Below, piece by piece: positions 1 to 10,940 of a stretch of 64,000 nucleotides of DNA (positions are counted from its first letter, which is position 1; every line of letters starts with the position of its first letter). A program made the position numbers and the translations under genes. The notes under the pieces were generated by a model that saw only the letters and a list, made by a program, of their open reading frames with translations, made no database searches and had not been told where the DNA came from. The stretch comes from Aricia agestis (lineage: Eukaryota; Arthropoda; Insecta; Lepidoptera; Lycaenidae), in assembly GCF_905147365.1 (NCBI RefSeq), contig NC_056409.1, positions 9,615,001 to 9,679,000 of the forward strand, in the 5' to 3' direction.

Positions 1-539
1 TGTTTGTTCTTTATTCTTATAATGTTATTATATTTTTGAGACTTAACACAGTGGACAGAACTACTAAAAGACTCTTAGACTACCTCAATAATATGCTGGT
101 TCTTTACTGTAAAACATAATCGTTCTCCTTACGTGGCAAGAGAAGCTATAAATTTCAAAAGGAGCCTAATAATAACGTAGGTAACTTTTCATGATGTTTT
201 CGTGTTTATATCAACGCCTATATTAGCGATGTTGAAAACGGAATCAGTTACTCAAGGATACTCTTCAAAATATTACCACCGATGAAAATTGAAGAAAATT
301 GACGGTAATAATAAATTTTTCCCCGTCGTATTTATATTTTAATCACCAATTTAACCTCACAATATTTTTTATTTTAATTTCGCAGCAAACATCGAGGGAA
401 GATAACGAAGACTGTTTGAATTTATAATGATGAAAATATATTTTTTAAGTATCGAAAGTTTCGATACTTATTACTTACAAATTATTCCATCAAAATTAAT
501 TCGAAACCCACCGTAAAATAAATAGAAATATTTGCGAAA

Positions 540-1660
540 GTGTTGGTGATTGTATTGGTGTTGGCGTTGGAGTTGATGTTGGCGTTGGAGTCGGCGTTGA
601 AGTTGGTGTTGGCGTTGAAGTTGGCGTTGGCGTTGGAGTTGGTGTTGGTGCTGGCGTGGGTGTTGGCGTTGATGTTGGTGTTGGAGTTGACATTGGTGTT
701 GGCGTTGGAGTTGGTGTTGGAGTTAGTGTTGGCGTTGTAGTTTGTGTTATTATTGGAGTTGGTGCTGGCTCTAATGTTGGCAGTGGAGTTTGTGTTGGTG
801 TTGGCGTTGGAATTGGTGTTGGAGTTGGCGTTGGTGTTGGTGTGAGTGCTGGAGTTGGTGTTGGTGCTGGAGTTGGTGTTGGCAAATGGTATTGGTATTG
901 GTTTGCTTTAGATGTGTGATGTGTTGGCGTTGGAGTTGGTGTTGGCGTTGGAGTTAGTGTTGGCTTTGGTGTTGGTGCTGGAGTTAGTGTTGGTGCTGGA
1001 GTTGGCGATGGAGTTGGTGTTGGCGTTGGTGCTGGAGTTGGTGCTGGTATTCGTGGGTGTTTGTGAATATTGGTGGCTGTTTGTGGCTGTTTGTGTGTGT
1101 TTGTTAATGTTCGTGGCTGTTTGTGGGTGTTCGTAAGTGTTTGTGGATGTTCATGAGTGTTTGTGAATGTTCGTGGGTGGTTTCTGAATGTTTGTGGGTG
1201 CTTGTGGATGTTCGTGGCTGTTTGGTGCAGGTGTTGGTGTGAAGTTGGTGCTGGAGTTGGTACTGGTGCTAGTGCTTGTGGATGTTCGTGGCAAATGGTA
1301 TTGGCTTGGATTTGGTGCTGGAGTTGGTGTTGGCGTTGGAGTTGGTGTTGGCGTTGGAGTTCTGGCTTTGGTGTTGGTGCTGGTGTTGGCTTTGGAGTTG
1401 GTGTTGGCGTTGGAGTTGGTGTTGCCAATGGAGTTGGCGTTGGTGCTGGAATTGGTGCTGGTGTTGGCGTTGGTGCTAGAAATGGTGCTGGTGTTAGTGT
1501 TGAAGCTTGTGGGTGTTTGTGAATATTCGTGGGTGCTTGTGGATGTTCGTTGCTGATTGTGAATGTTCGTGGGTGCTTGTGTAATAAATAAGCATGTTCG
1601 TGGCTGTTTGTGGGTGTTCGTGGGTGTTTGAGGATGTTCGTGAGTGTTCGTGGCTGTTTG
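540..1660. repeat. G/T-rich hexanucleotide minisatellite (GTTGGN)n
   Basis: About 1.1 kb is built almost entirely of GTTGGT, GTTGGC, GTTGGA and GCTGGA units. Two blocks (about 1050-1215 and 1505-1660) switch to longer units built from TGTTCGTGGGTG and TGTTTGTGGCTG words. One strand is very G-rich and almost free of stops. The minus strand therefore has a 394-codon open frame (496-1680) of Thr-Pro/Ala-Pro dipeptides plus His-Glu-His-Pro blocks, and the plus strand has Gly-Val frames. These are by-products of the repeat: all frames are open at once and nothing resembles a known protein. The repeat lies in an intron of neurobeachin. Confidence 0.9.
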
Positions 1661-1939
1661 TGTGTGAAAAATCGAATCAATGGGCCACCTACATTTTTAT
1701 CTAATAAATATTTTACATAAGTATGAATTCAAAGTTTTTTAAGTAAAAAACTTTGAATTCAGAATATATGTAATAAGTACATTTTTCTCTCACTTGAAAT
1801 AGTTTGAATTAATAACATTAGTTAATATACAAAATATAGGCAATGCAATGTGCAGGCGTATAACATCTCCGATAGAATCAAGCCGGTAAATTAGCGGGGT
1901 ATTTCTCCATACTACGATATTTCATAGTAAGCATAATAT

Positions 1940-2300
1940 CAGAGTAGACAGAATGATAGAGTATGCCGACTTAGAACTGATGTTGAAATTTTTAAATTTG
2001 ACGTATTATGACGAAAATCGTCGCTAGGGTTGTTACCTTGTTACCTACGAATTTAAAACTATGACATATTCGCTGGACGTGTTCCTCTTTGGTCGTATTG
2101 TTGTTTGTGTTTTGGCACATGCGATTAAAATTGTCAGAATCCAATTTTGGAATCTTTATTTTAAATATTTAAAAATAAATTATATCAGCCAGCGCGAGGC
2201 ACATTCCGTTCATAATCCTAGTGAAACCCGACGAATTTGACAGATATTGAAACCTGTCCGTTTCTTTGCAGTCGAACTACTGGTAGTTATGTCTATTCTG
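1940..2300 (+). mobile_element. 361-bp non-autonomous DNA transposon, copy A
   Basis: This segment matches 18950-19310 in inverted orientation over its full 361 bp. It starts CAGAGTAGACAGAATG and ends TAGTTATGTCTATTCTG, so its short terminal inverted repeats follow CAGARTAGAC. It is flanked by a perfect 7-bp direct repeat, ATAATAT, at 1933-1939 and 2301-2307. The two copies have the same length and different flanking duplications, which shows a mobile unit. It has no coding capacity. The 7-9 bp duplication and CAG start would fit a hAT or P-type non-autonomous element, but I cannot assign the family. Confidence 0.8.
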
Positions 2301-2596
2301 ATAATATTCTGTTTTTTTCATTCCTGTGAACTGATCGTCATGTTCTGTCTCATTCTAGCACGCGCAAAATATTTACTCGGAAATAACTCGATACCCAACG
2401 GCTTATTACGGAGAAAGGTTAATTAACAACGCACAAGTGCAAGCGAGAAAGATGAGTCATGAAGTAAAATTGTTGATTCGAATTTAAGAATGAATGTAGC
2501 GGCATTATACTTTTGCTGGCGCGTAATACATTTTTTTTGCTGGTTTTTAGTTTGACATAATATTAATATGGCGGATAGTGTATTTGTAAACAACTC

Positions 2597-2651
2597 GTTG
2601 TTTTTTTTTTATTTTGGCGTATTAAAATACGCCAAAATAAAACAAACAACG
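2597..2651. repeat. AT-rich hairpin
   Basis: A near-perfect foldback. CGTTG, a T-run and ATTTTGGCGTATT pair with AATACGCCAAAAT, an A-rich stretch and CAACG. The core ATTTTGGCGTATT/AATACGCCAAAAT is exact. It may be a tiny MITE or a remnant; no flanking duplication is obvious. Confidence 0.6.
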
Positions 2652-3187
2652 CGTTTTAGCGTTAGAAGAGAGTCGTGAATTTAATTAATTTGTATTATGA
2701 TTTGTGAATTGTGAGTCGTACTGACGTAATTGTGTAGTTCGGTAAATATGGCATTAATTCAGATATAATACTGTCGTCTGGCAGATTATTTGCTGTTGAA
2801 GGAAACTTCGTTTTCCAAACTTAGTTTTGAAAATAAAAATCATGTCATACAATTATAATATTTAGGTAAGTAGATTTTTACTCCGGCTTCCCTTTCGAAA
2901 ATATTCACCCTTCGCCACCGCAATCAGGCATGCTGGCATGCTTTAGTTCTATATTAAAATATCGCGCCGTCTCCTACACAAATGAGATCGGGGGTTTATA
3001 TCGCGAATTTCGTTTGAAGCATTCGAAGCGAATTCAGTCTGTGCCTCAAACGAAAATCGCGACTCTCACACCTGCGCTCACCATAGAGCCTTAGGCGCGG
3101 TCGCTATCTATCTAGGACACTGGATAGTAGGTCTAAAAGATTTCAGAACGAAGGTTCTATTAGTTAATAAAAAGTTCCAGTACTTAC

Positions 3188-3283
3188 CGATCCTTTCCTG
3201 CCTGGGAAGCTGAAGAACACATCTGGCCCATTGCGGTGTGGCATTTGGCGCAGTACGTTTAGGAGTTTAGCCGAATGTCGTGG
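3188..3283 (-). CDS. rg: Neurobeachin/rugose exon D (internal, 96 nt)
   Basis: This is an internal coding exon of the neurobeachin (NBEA; Drosophila rugose) orthologue. The protein is a large BEACH-WD40 AKAP-type scaffold involved in membrane trafficking and synapse function. Read on the minus strand, the exon follows the acceptor TTGTTACAG and ends at donor GTAAGTAC. Its 32 codons start Pro-Arg-His and include RHSAKLLNVLRQMPHRNGPD followed by VFFSFPGRKGS. From memory of the family, this corresponds to the vertebrate segment just before the ConA-like domain. It joins exon C (5084-5184) in phase 0, giving NGKW-PRHS across the junction. The exon ends in phase 0, and the next exon is outside the window. 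No in-frame stop or disrupted splice site is seen. Confidence 0.9.
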
Positions 3284-5083
3284 CTGTAACAATTATGGTA
3301 ATTTTTAACTGTTCAATTGAAAAAAACCTATCGTCTATATAAAACAGCATGTAACTTTTTTAGATTTCGTTCGTCATCAAAGCCGTTAAGGACAAGTCGC
3401 GAAAGTTGTTTACGTAACCCTAGTTCTTCCTGGTATTGATGAAAGTTAGGGTTCAACTTGTACCAGGGCAGCAGGGTCGAGAGGTTTTGTGGTCATTCGC
3501 ATGTAATGAATAGATCGCCTCAACTTAGTGTAATTCAGTATTAATTGAGCGAGGGCGGACCCACGGTAATAGCACTACGAATAACCGGCAATTCCGTAGA
3601 GGTGATTATGAAGGTGACCTATTAGTGAGGGTATAGTGTACTAGAGGCAATAGCTCTTACATGTAAGTGACATAATAAATATGTAGGTACTAGTATTAGT
3701 CGTGTTGTAATTTGTATTGGTGTTACTTGGACACTCATTACTATAACTGATTACCAAATCCTTTAGGTTTCTTTCTCGAAAATACAGAGATTTTCTATAT
3801 TTCGTTGCAATAAACAAAATACGTTCTTATTTCATAGTCATTCTTTTTTATAAGTCCCTCGGAGCGCATTTGCGTGTTTGTGGTAAGACAAGATAAATGC
3901 TTGCAGCCTCCCCCGCGTCTCGTGCATTAGTGTACCAGGAAAACATGAGGCAAAAGAGACAGTGGAACGCGGCCAAATACGAAAGAGGCGGCTTTACATT
4001 CAATTAGTACAACCAGAAGCGCTCTTCAAATTTGCATTGTTATATAGCGAGAGGTAATTAGCCACCAGGAATTTCCACTTACTTTGTGTTTATGCCGCTT
4101 TGAGTGCTGGCCGTAAATTTATATTTTTGCTACAATTAAATATTATATTAAGGGCCTGTTACACCACTTGGTGATTTAAAAGTGCCGGATAGGCTATCCA
4201 CAACTTTTTTGACAGATTCTCCATACTCCATCTGTCAAGTTAAGTGGTGTATGATAGCCTATCCGGCACTTATCAGGAAACCACTTCCTACACAAACTTT
4301 CAAACAGGCCCTAAAAGTCTCAACTATATTAATTATAGTGAATTTACGGAATAATCTGTCTATACTGTATAATCTGTATACATCGACAATACCACATTTT
4401 CTAAGAATACTTTTTATTGGTTTCATATTCCCTTTGCAGAGGTTTACTCTAATATTATTATTAGGAACCATTAAGCCATCGACATTTTCTGCGATATTTA
4501 AAAAATATTTCACTATGTACAGAAACAAAGAGCATCGTAGTTTTATTTCTTAATACTCGTACAATAAAATACTTGAATCAATATCGTACTTAAGGGGAGG
4601 TTATTCCTAAATTAGCAGGCCGATGTCTGTCAGTGCGAATATCGACGTAAAAGACATTAAAATAACATTCATATCAGCGCGCCTTGTACAGTGGCGGTTA
4701 CGACGCTCGCCGCGTCCATGATAGGGCGAAATAGGAGAAAAAACCTTTTTACTTAGATAAAAAATAGTATAACTAAACATGTATCCGTACACTTCCCTGT
4801 AAAATTTTAATAGTAATCGAACTATCCAAATCATTTTTTGATTGAGTCCCTGTAAGTCCTATAAAACTGAAAATGTTTTTAAAATCGAGGTTGTTTCGGA
4901 ATTTTTTTTTATCGAGTATAATTATCTGTATTGTGTTTCTAACCGTAAAAGTCACTAGTTAAAAGATGTATCTATACATGTATATATTTTTCAGTTTTTT
5001 TTAATGACGCTTTCTTTAAAAATTACTCATTCTAGAAACGTGAATTTGGAATAACCTAGCCTTAAATTAAAGTCCTTACTAAC
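3284..5083 (-). other. Intron between neurobeachin exons C and D (1800 nt)
   Basis: The intron has donor GTTAGT at 5083-5078 and acceptor TTACAG ending at 3284, both on the minus strand. It holds a 160-bp MITE at 4152-4311. I see nothing else in 3284-4151 or 4312-5083; the short open frames there are not recognisable. Confidence 0.85.
4152..4311. mobile_element. 160-bp MITE (GGGCCTGTT family), TAA target duplication
   Basis: The element begins GGGCCTGTTACACCACTT and ends CAAACAGGCCC. It is flanked by TAA at 4149-4151 and 4312-4314. Internally, GTGCCGGATAGGCTATCC pairs with GATAGCCTATCCGGCAC, so most of it folds back. A second, more degenerate copy lies at 58353-58485 (shared words include AACTTGACAGAT and ACAGATTCTCCATACT). 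A 3-bp TAA duplication is typical of PIF/Harbinger-type MITEs. The open frames crossing it are shadows. Confidence 0.75.
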
Positions 5084-5184
5084 CCATTTTCCATTCACTG
5101 CTTTCATCGCAATGAACAGTTGTTTGAGCTCCTTGACTGTGACACTGTAGCTGGCTAACACACCCAGCATTTCTATGAGGAGAT
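5084..5184 (-). CDS. rg: Neurobeachin/rugose exon C (internal, 101 nt)
   Basis: Minus-strand coding exon of the neurobeachin orthologue. It lies between acceptor TATTTCTTTTCAG and donor GTTAGTAAGG. It begins in phase 1: its first AT completes a GAT (Asp) codon with the G that ends exon B. It then encodes LLIEM, LGVLASYSVTVKELKQLF and IAMKAVNGKW. The core ASYS-V/I-TVKELK is one of the best conserved stretches of the N-terminal neurobeachin region as I recall it. The exon ends in phase 0 and splices to exon D. A TTAAT branch-point-like motif lies about 20 nt upstream of the acceptor. A hAT-type transposon (5230-8478) begins only 45 bp upstream of the exon, so the acceptor and branch point sit in a short island of native sequence. 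Confidence 0.93.
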
Positions 5185-6021
5185 CTGAAAAGAAATATTT
5201 CATTAATATGGTATTGTATGGGTAAGCAGTAGTGTCCGACCGAAACTGGTTTTTCAGCCGAAACCGAAACCGAAGCTTGGTAAAACATTCAAAATTACGA
5301 TGATAAACTGAAAATTGATTTTCAGAAAATTGAAACACGGACATGACCGCGGTTGTAGTTCAAAACGAAAATAATACTAAGCAAACTTGCAGTTGACGTC
5401 ACATTTTTTTGCTCCAGAAGGCGTTTTGCCACTAAACCTGAAAAATATACAGAGGGCCGCAAGAGTAAAGCTTATGGGGAAGTTGGGCGGGAAGATTCTA
5501 GCAGGGTAGGAACGGTCTAAAAGATTGCGTGTCCATAGTTCAAAGTTAATTTTAAATATTTAAATAAAAAAATAATTACTAAATCGATTGTTGGGAAACA
5601 TTGTTAAAATACCTCTACATGAGTGGCCAGCGCTGGCCGATCGGATGGCGCATGCGATGGCTATGCAATGGTCGCAACGCCACTACATGATGACCGTGTT
5701 CAGTTGTGATCTAAACGTCGTTCAAGATGGACGTGTAAGCATTAGCCATTGCGGCAATGCAAAACGTGCATTTTTAATAATTTATGACTTCACCAGATGA
5801 CCCGGTGAACTTCGTATGACCTTCCCCCCTAATATGAACCTTCTCTTAAATTCTACGAATAATTATTTCGAGCCTAAAATTAAAATAATGGTTTATGGTA
5901 GTGATGATGATGATAATGATGAATGTAATAATAGCATAATATACTTTCCGTTCTTAAAACAACGCTGAAACCCCCAAACTTGAATCTTTAAAAAGTCAGG
6001 AGTTATGTATTGTATAAGCTA

Positions 6022-6293
6022 CTAGATGTCCCGCGCGGCTTCGCCCGCGTAAATTAGAAATTTTACAGAATCCGTAGGTACATTTTCCCATAAAAAATAT
6101 TTCCCCCGTTTTTCCCACATTTTCCTGAGTTTCTTCTGTCGTATTAGTCTTAGAGTAATAATATAATATAACCTTCTCGATAAATGATGAGTCTGAACAC
6201 TGAGATAAGTTTTTAAATCGGACCTGTAGTTTCTGAGATTGACGCGTTCAAGCAAACATACTCTTCAGGTTTATAATATTAGGTAGATATAGA
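6022..6293 (-). mobile_element. Non-autonomous Helitron, 272 bp
   Basis: On the minus strand it starts TCTATATCTACCTAATATT and ends at a GC-rich hairpin (CGCGGGCGAAGCCGCGCG) followed by GGACATCTAG. These are the TC start, 3' hairpin and CTAG end expected of a Helitron. Flanking bases are A and T, with no target duplication. A near-identical copy lies at 37934-38223 and shares more than 500 bp of flank as well. Sequence just before the insertion (about 5885-6005) is a diverged copy of 6355-6475, so this Helitron-plus-flank unit landed beside an older relative. Confidence 0.75.
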
Positions 6294-6811
6294 TTTTTTT
6301 TAATTATCGCTTGACAAACTCGAGTCTCGATCTAAAAGACTATGAAATGGTATAATATGGTAGTGATGATGATGATGATGATGATGAAGAATGTAATTTG
6401 CATAGTAGCATATGCTTTCTGTTCTTAAAACAACGCCGAAACTCCCAAACTTGTATCTATAAAGAATCAGGAATTCTCTCAGCACCTTCCGAACCACGGT
6501 ATACCAGGTATATCTCGGTGCAAAATCTTAGTTGTTGGTAGCATATGCTTAGAATACTTCTCACGAAACCGAAGTCACCATATGTTTCCCTATAAGTTTT
6601 GAGGAGTTCCCTCGATTACTTATGGATCCTTCATCAGATCACCACTTTTGTGAATATAATACCAAATTGGGATGATACCCTATATACCAAAAGAAAAATT
6701 TTGAAAATCGGTTAACAAACGGCGGAGTAATCGTTGAATATAAGAAAACGAACATAACACCTCCCCCATTTTGAAAGTCGGTTAAAATTGTAGCCTATGT
6801 GTTATTTATTT
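6294..6811. repeat. Dispersed repeat block, also at 38224-38731
   Basis: About 518 bp with very few differences from 38224-38731. It includes a GAT microsatellite (about 6364-6387) and a terminal stretch reading CTCCCCCATTTTGAAAGTCGG. In both places it abuts the same Helitron. It has no coding potential and its class is unknown. The near identity implies a recent copying event. Confidence 0.8.
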
Positions 6812-7350
6812 ACACTATCACAAAGGATCACCAAAGTAAAGAAAGTTCTCGCGCACGTAGCCACAAAGATAGATATAACGATAATATAATTTTTTCCGTG
6901 CTCTGAAATGCGACAGGATGGAATGACATATCAGTTGGTTGTCAAATCTAATGTCAAATACATATTGAGATTGCGTTCAGAATTTAAATTCAAATTCAAA
7001 TATTTTTTATTTGCCAGAATATGGTACAAAAAGATGTTAATAATAATAAATAATAGCACAAACATATTCTGCCATACACGGCGTGCAAATATTTAAATAT
7101 AGATAATACATAATAGCTTGGATTACAATAATTAATTAAAACAGTAAGATTGAAATAAATTAGATACAGTAAATAACATTTTATAAATTCATTAATAACA
7201 TTTTATAGATTCAATAATTACATTTTATAACTTTAATAATTACATTTTATAACTTTAATAATTATTACATTTTATAAATTTATTAATTACATTTTATTCT
7301 TAACTTGTTAACTTAAGATTTATAATTTAATTTGTCTTTATTATTATTGA

Positions 7351-7788
7351 TTTATCTTTCGATTTCTATATAGTCTTATTAAAAAAATAATCGGACAGAG
7401 TAACAACTGAAGTTAGCTAAAATTGTGTTTATTTATGTACTATGTATTTTGAGACTATGCAATTTTGTCGCGTTCGCGATTCACTTTCACTTTTGTTGAG
7501 TTTCAGAACGCGATATTAGGTCCTCCAACGCGCACGCGAATTTGAACTTTATGCAGCGGTAATAAATTACAAATTGACTCTCCATTTTATTTAGAAAACG
7601 TTTGTATGGGAAATAGAAAAATGCTGTTTTGAGGATTTTCCCGGCAATTATTCGAATTTTTCTCACCTTTTAAACCTTCCCTAGACCTCCACGAATAATT
7701 CAAGACCAAGATAAGATAAATCCGTTCAGCCGTTCTCGAGTTTTAGCGAGACTAACGAACAGCAATTGATTTTTATATATATAGATTA
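7351..7788 (+). repeat. Dispersed repeat, also at 41096-41577
   Basis: About 438 bp, nearly identical to 41096-41577 except for a ~45-bp internal tandem duplication in the second copy. It ends GATTTTTATATATATAGATT, preceded by the phrase AAATCCGTTCAGCCGTTC, a pattern common at element ends in Lepidoptera. There is no open frame of note. It could be part of a Helitron or a non-LTR tail; I cannot decide. Confidence 0.75.
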
Positions 7789-8805
7789 TTATTGTAAAGT
7801 TTCATTAAAATTCGTTCAGAATTTTTTGAGTAAATAGTAACAAACATCCATACATCCATACAAACTTTCGCCTTTATCATATTAATATAGCTTCATTCAT
7901 TATGAGACCACGTACTCGTCATTTTGAATGAAATTCGTAAATTGTAATACGAATTACGACGTCCTCGCTCGACCGCGACCGGGCATCGACTGTCGTATCG
8001 CCAACGTGTAGAGGCTTACCGCCATCATCCTTTGATGTGCGGCCGAAAAACCGACACCGCCGCCATTCCACGGCCAGCGCTGGCGCCATCAACCATCCTA
8101 CGCCACTACGTCCTCCCCACGCTGGGCCATCGTGATGGCCCACTACGCTGGCCCATCGTGAAGAGCCGCAATAAAATAAACCTGCGTTTGTCGTAGAAAT
8201 AAAATTCAATAATATAATTTCGATAACAATAAGTTTAGACAATTTAATAAAAATAAAACGAAGTGCAAATTTTTGATTTGGGACTAATCTAGAAAGCATA
8301 ATCTCAAATCACGATTAAATAGATGGTGGCGAACTGAGCCGGGGCCTCGCTGGCAAGCAAGCACGAGTTAACTGCGAAGTTTACCGAACGACGCATGAGT
8401 TTCGGCGGGGCCGAAAGTTTCGGCTATATTTTGGCCGAAACTGGCCGAAACCGAAACCGAAAGTTCGGTCGGTCACTAGTAAGCAGTAAGCACATTATTT
8501 CAGCGCTGAAATCTGGTGACTATCTATGGACGCTTCACACCACGTCGGTCTGGCCCTGTGGTGTGGTGTGTTTGGTGGTCTGGACCTGAAGGACTTGTGT
8601 TACGGGTACCATACAACGGAAACATATTTAATACTTTTATACTTAGATGATATTTTATAAAAAAAGGCAGATATCGCACTAGCGCGTACAGTCTGATACG
8701 GCCAAATGAAGCTAAGTCCCTTCTTTTGAATTAGTTGCATGTTGGCAGCGAGTGAGCGACGAGGCGTCACGTTAGAATATCATTGTGTCACGTTTTTGGC
8801 TTAAA

Positions 8806-8882
8806 ATGCCAAGCTGCGTTTTTAGGAAATGCAAAAATTATAGTTATAAGGTAAAAAAGGATGAAAAAATTACGTACCACAA
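8806..8882 (+). CDS. THAP-domain first exon or fragment
   Basis: From ATG at 8806 the frame reads MPSCVFRKCKNYSYK and then VKKDEKITYHK. This is the N-terminal half of a THAP zinc finger (C-x4-C of the C2CH site, then an ITYH/ITFH stretch). THAP domains bind DNA and occur both in host factors and in P-element-type transposases. The frame hits TAA within GTAAGT. That fits an exon ending at 8882 (CACAA then GTAAGT) with a phase-2 intron. The expected continuation (Phe-Pro and the second Cys-His pair) is not found nearby. A weak continuation around 8940-9056 and an AATAAA at about 9210 could belong to the same relic. It lies on the plus strand, opposite to neurobeachin. It may be a nested gene's first exon or a transposon fragment; expression is unknown. 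Confidence 0.5.
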
Positions 8883-9439
8883 GTAAGTAGGTAAGTACAC
8901 ATTAGCGACAAATTATTTAATGCAAAAAATTAAACTAAAAAAGGATAGAAAATACGGACGACAACTGCAGCGTGATAAGGACAGATAATCGTGTTCAGAC
9001 AGAAAATTGGCCAAATAAGTTGCAGAAAGATGTGTTCAAATAAGGTTCAAATTATAATACTTAAGTTCTGTAAGTATAAGTTACGCTTATTTTTCTACTG
9101 CAAGTTATTATTTATTTATGTTATATATTTAAGCTGTGTTTTGCGCTAGAATAAGTTTGCTTATTATTAGTAAATGTTCTTAAGTAAGTGAATTATTGTA
9201 ATTCTTTTTGAGAAATAAAGTATTTAACCGTAATCGCGCATGCGTGCCGATGTGCAACTCAAAGTATGTATATAGCAATCCTTTTCTATATCATTCGTAA
9301 CGTATTATCTGTCGCATTCATTGTTGTAATTTATAGATATACCAGAGGTAGGTATTTATATGTCGTATAGGAACAAATTCTGAGGACCGCTTTGTATGAG
9401 CATACGCCATCTTTAATAAAACATCATTGCTTTTATACT

Positions 9440-9590
9440 ATACATATATTTAAGATTTAATACACATCCATGACCCAGGAACTTAGAAAACTTTTTGTTC
9501 CGTCGGCGGGATTCGAACCCGCGACCCCGGCCCCGGCTTGAGCTATCAGCAGGCCAACAGCCCACCAACTGAGCCACATTCGCAATCACA
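9440..9590 (-). mobile_element. tRNA-derived SINE
   Basis: Read on the minus strand, a tRNA-like head carries an A box (TGGCTCAGTTGG) and a B box (GGTTCGAATCCCGCC), separated by an overlong, GC-rich variable part. It is followed by GGAACAAAAAGTTTTC and a body with CCTGGGTCATGGATGTGTAT. The same body with a different head is present twice in the 39.7-40.7 kb tandem repeat. The head does not fold as a functional tRNA, so this is a SINE and not a tRNA gene. Confidence 0.75.
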
Positions 9591-9713
9591 TCTTTTACTC
9601 GCACAAATCTAACTTGACTATTTCATAATAATAATAATTATCAACACACTTGTTAATTAACAACAAGTAAAGTAGTAGCAAAGATTACCAAATACTTAAG
9701 GTCCAAAAGCGTT

Positions 9714-10235
9714 TTTAGGGTTCCGTAGTCAACAAAGAAACCTCATAGTTTCGGTCCGTCCGTCCGTCCGTCCGCCTGACCGCGGTTTTGCTCAGAGACT
9801 ATAGGACCTACAAAGCTGTAATTCGGCATGAATGCACATATTAATGATGCCTACAAAATGGTATTAGTACGGGAGCCCTAGAAGATTTTTTTTATTACTA
9901 TCAAGCTAATTTTTTTATGCGTAGCTTCATTTTGATAAGACGAACAACATTTTTATTTGCGAAAAATCACGAAAGTGGTAGCTAACAGAGACAGAAAGGA
10001 TTTCATACTTTGAATTGATGGTCCTAAAATATGGACTGTTTTATTTGTAGGAGAATGTTACTTGTAAACTATATGACTATAAATCTATCAATATACAAAA
10101 ATCAGCTCGTTAGGGTTCCGTTATAGGGTTCTGTAATCAACGAAACTTGGTTGACTCAATCAAAATGAAGCTACTCACAAAAATTAATTTTGCTTGATAG
10201 TAATAAAAAAAATGTTCTAGGGCTCCCGTACTATA
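9714..10235. repeat. Dispersed GGGTTCCGTA-type repeat with inverted halves
   Basis: It begins TTTTTAGGGTTCCGTAGTC, followed by a (GTCC)n run. Its two halves are partly inverted copies: TACGGGAGCCCTAGAA near 9870 pairs with TTCTAGGGCTCCCGTA near 10215. The phrase GTAGCTTCATTTTGAT and its complement occur in both halves. Related pieces lie at about 54540-54990. AGGGTTCCGTA ends are also seen at 11694 and 27480. The class is unresolved. Confidence 0.6.
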
Positions 10236-10940
10236 ATACATAAGATTAAAAAAAATTAAGGTACCTCCTCTACACATCATACGGGGATGAAGTTTTATTT
10301 CGCATCCACCCCCAACGTGTGGGTATATCGTTGGATAGGTTTTTTTTTAAATATTACGAGTATTCAAAGATCATTTTCCGATTAAGGGTCAATTTGTGAA
10401 ATATGAAGTTTTAAAGTGAAAAAAATCATTACAGTCCAGTGTCCCCTCATTCTACCAGCTAAACGGTTGCTTCTGGAAATGTGAAAAAATTCACAAGAAT
10501 AGGAAATATTATGCTCAATAGAAAAAAAAACTATCACGGCTTCATAAGTTTTAGAGTAATAATCGATCGAATCGAAAGAACTTTTCGTTCAAATTCGTTT
10601 AAACGTAACTGAAATAATGTTGTTAGTAGTGTAAAACACGTTATTACGGTACATTCATTGAACGTAAATCTAAAATATATAAAAAATATCAAAAACTAGC
10701 GGTACTACGGAACACTATATTGAGCGTGGCCCGACACGCACTAATTGTTTTTTTCTGTATTCCATTTTACTTTAACGTCATTAATTACCATCGCATATGC
10801 ATCACTAGTCGCAAGATCAATCGACGACCAGGCGCGCATAACACGCGAGCAGTTCAGCTATTAGCAGCGAGTTAACCGCAGGCACGGATCCTGTGCAGGA
10901 TTTGCATAATGCCATCAGCCTATTTTCGTACCCTGTTAGA

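Larger units (their letters stand above)
1..3187 (-). other. Intron of neurobeachin/rugose, 3'-most part in window (incomplete)
   Basis: This stretch follows the last exon in the window (3188-3283) on the minus strand and begins with that exon's GTAAGT donor. I looked for the next neurobeachin exon, the start of the ConA-like domain, and did not see it, so the intron continues past base 1. It holds the GTTGGN minisatellite (540-1660), the 361-bp transposon (1940-2300) and a hairpin (2597-2651). I see nothing recognisable in 1-539, 1661-1939 or 2652-3187. Confidence 0.75.
5230..8478. mobile_element. hAT-type composite transposon, 3249 bp, with 8-bp target duplication
   Basis: The left end at 5230 is TAGTGTCCGACCGAA. 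The right end is TTCGGTCGGTCACTA at 8478. These are 15-bp terminal inverted repeats with one mismatch. Both ends are followed by the same 8-bp direct repeat GTAAGCAG (5222-5229 and 8479-8486), the hallmark target duplication of hAT elements. CCGAAACCGAAACCGAA repeats lie just inside both ends. The interior has no recognisable transposase. It is swollen by later insertions, including a Helitron (6022-6293), the dispersed block 6294-6811 and the block 7351-7788. A GC-rich patch at 7925-8170 is of unknown origin. It is probably a non-autonomous element inserted near exon C and later used as a landing site. Confidence 0.85.

Noticed and set aside
496..1680. 394-aa Thr/Pro-rich frame on the minus strand
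   Set aside because: It is the translation of a GTTGGN minisatellite; several frames on both strands are open at once and no splice sites or conserved sequence support an exon.
7919..8299. 126-aa minus frame inside the hAT composite
   Set aside because: No recognisable domain; it spans GC-rich patch and AT-rich sequence of different character, so it is likely chance.
9440..9590. Possible functional tRNA gene
   Set aside because: A and B boxes are present, but the central part does not fold into a cloverleaf and the body continues as a SINE.
9413..9604. 63-aa minus frame; similarly 39946-40185 and 40452-40649
   Set aside because: These run through tRNA-derived SINE sequence and its Helitron-like neighbours.
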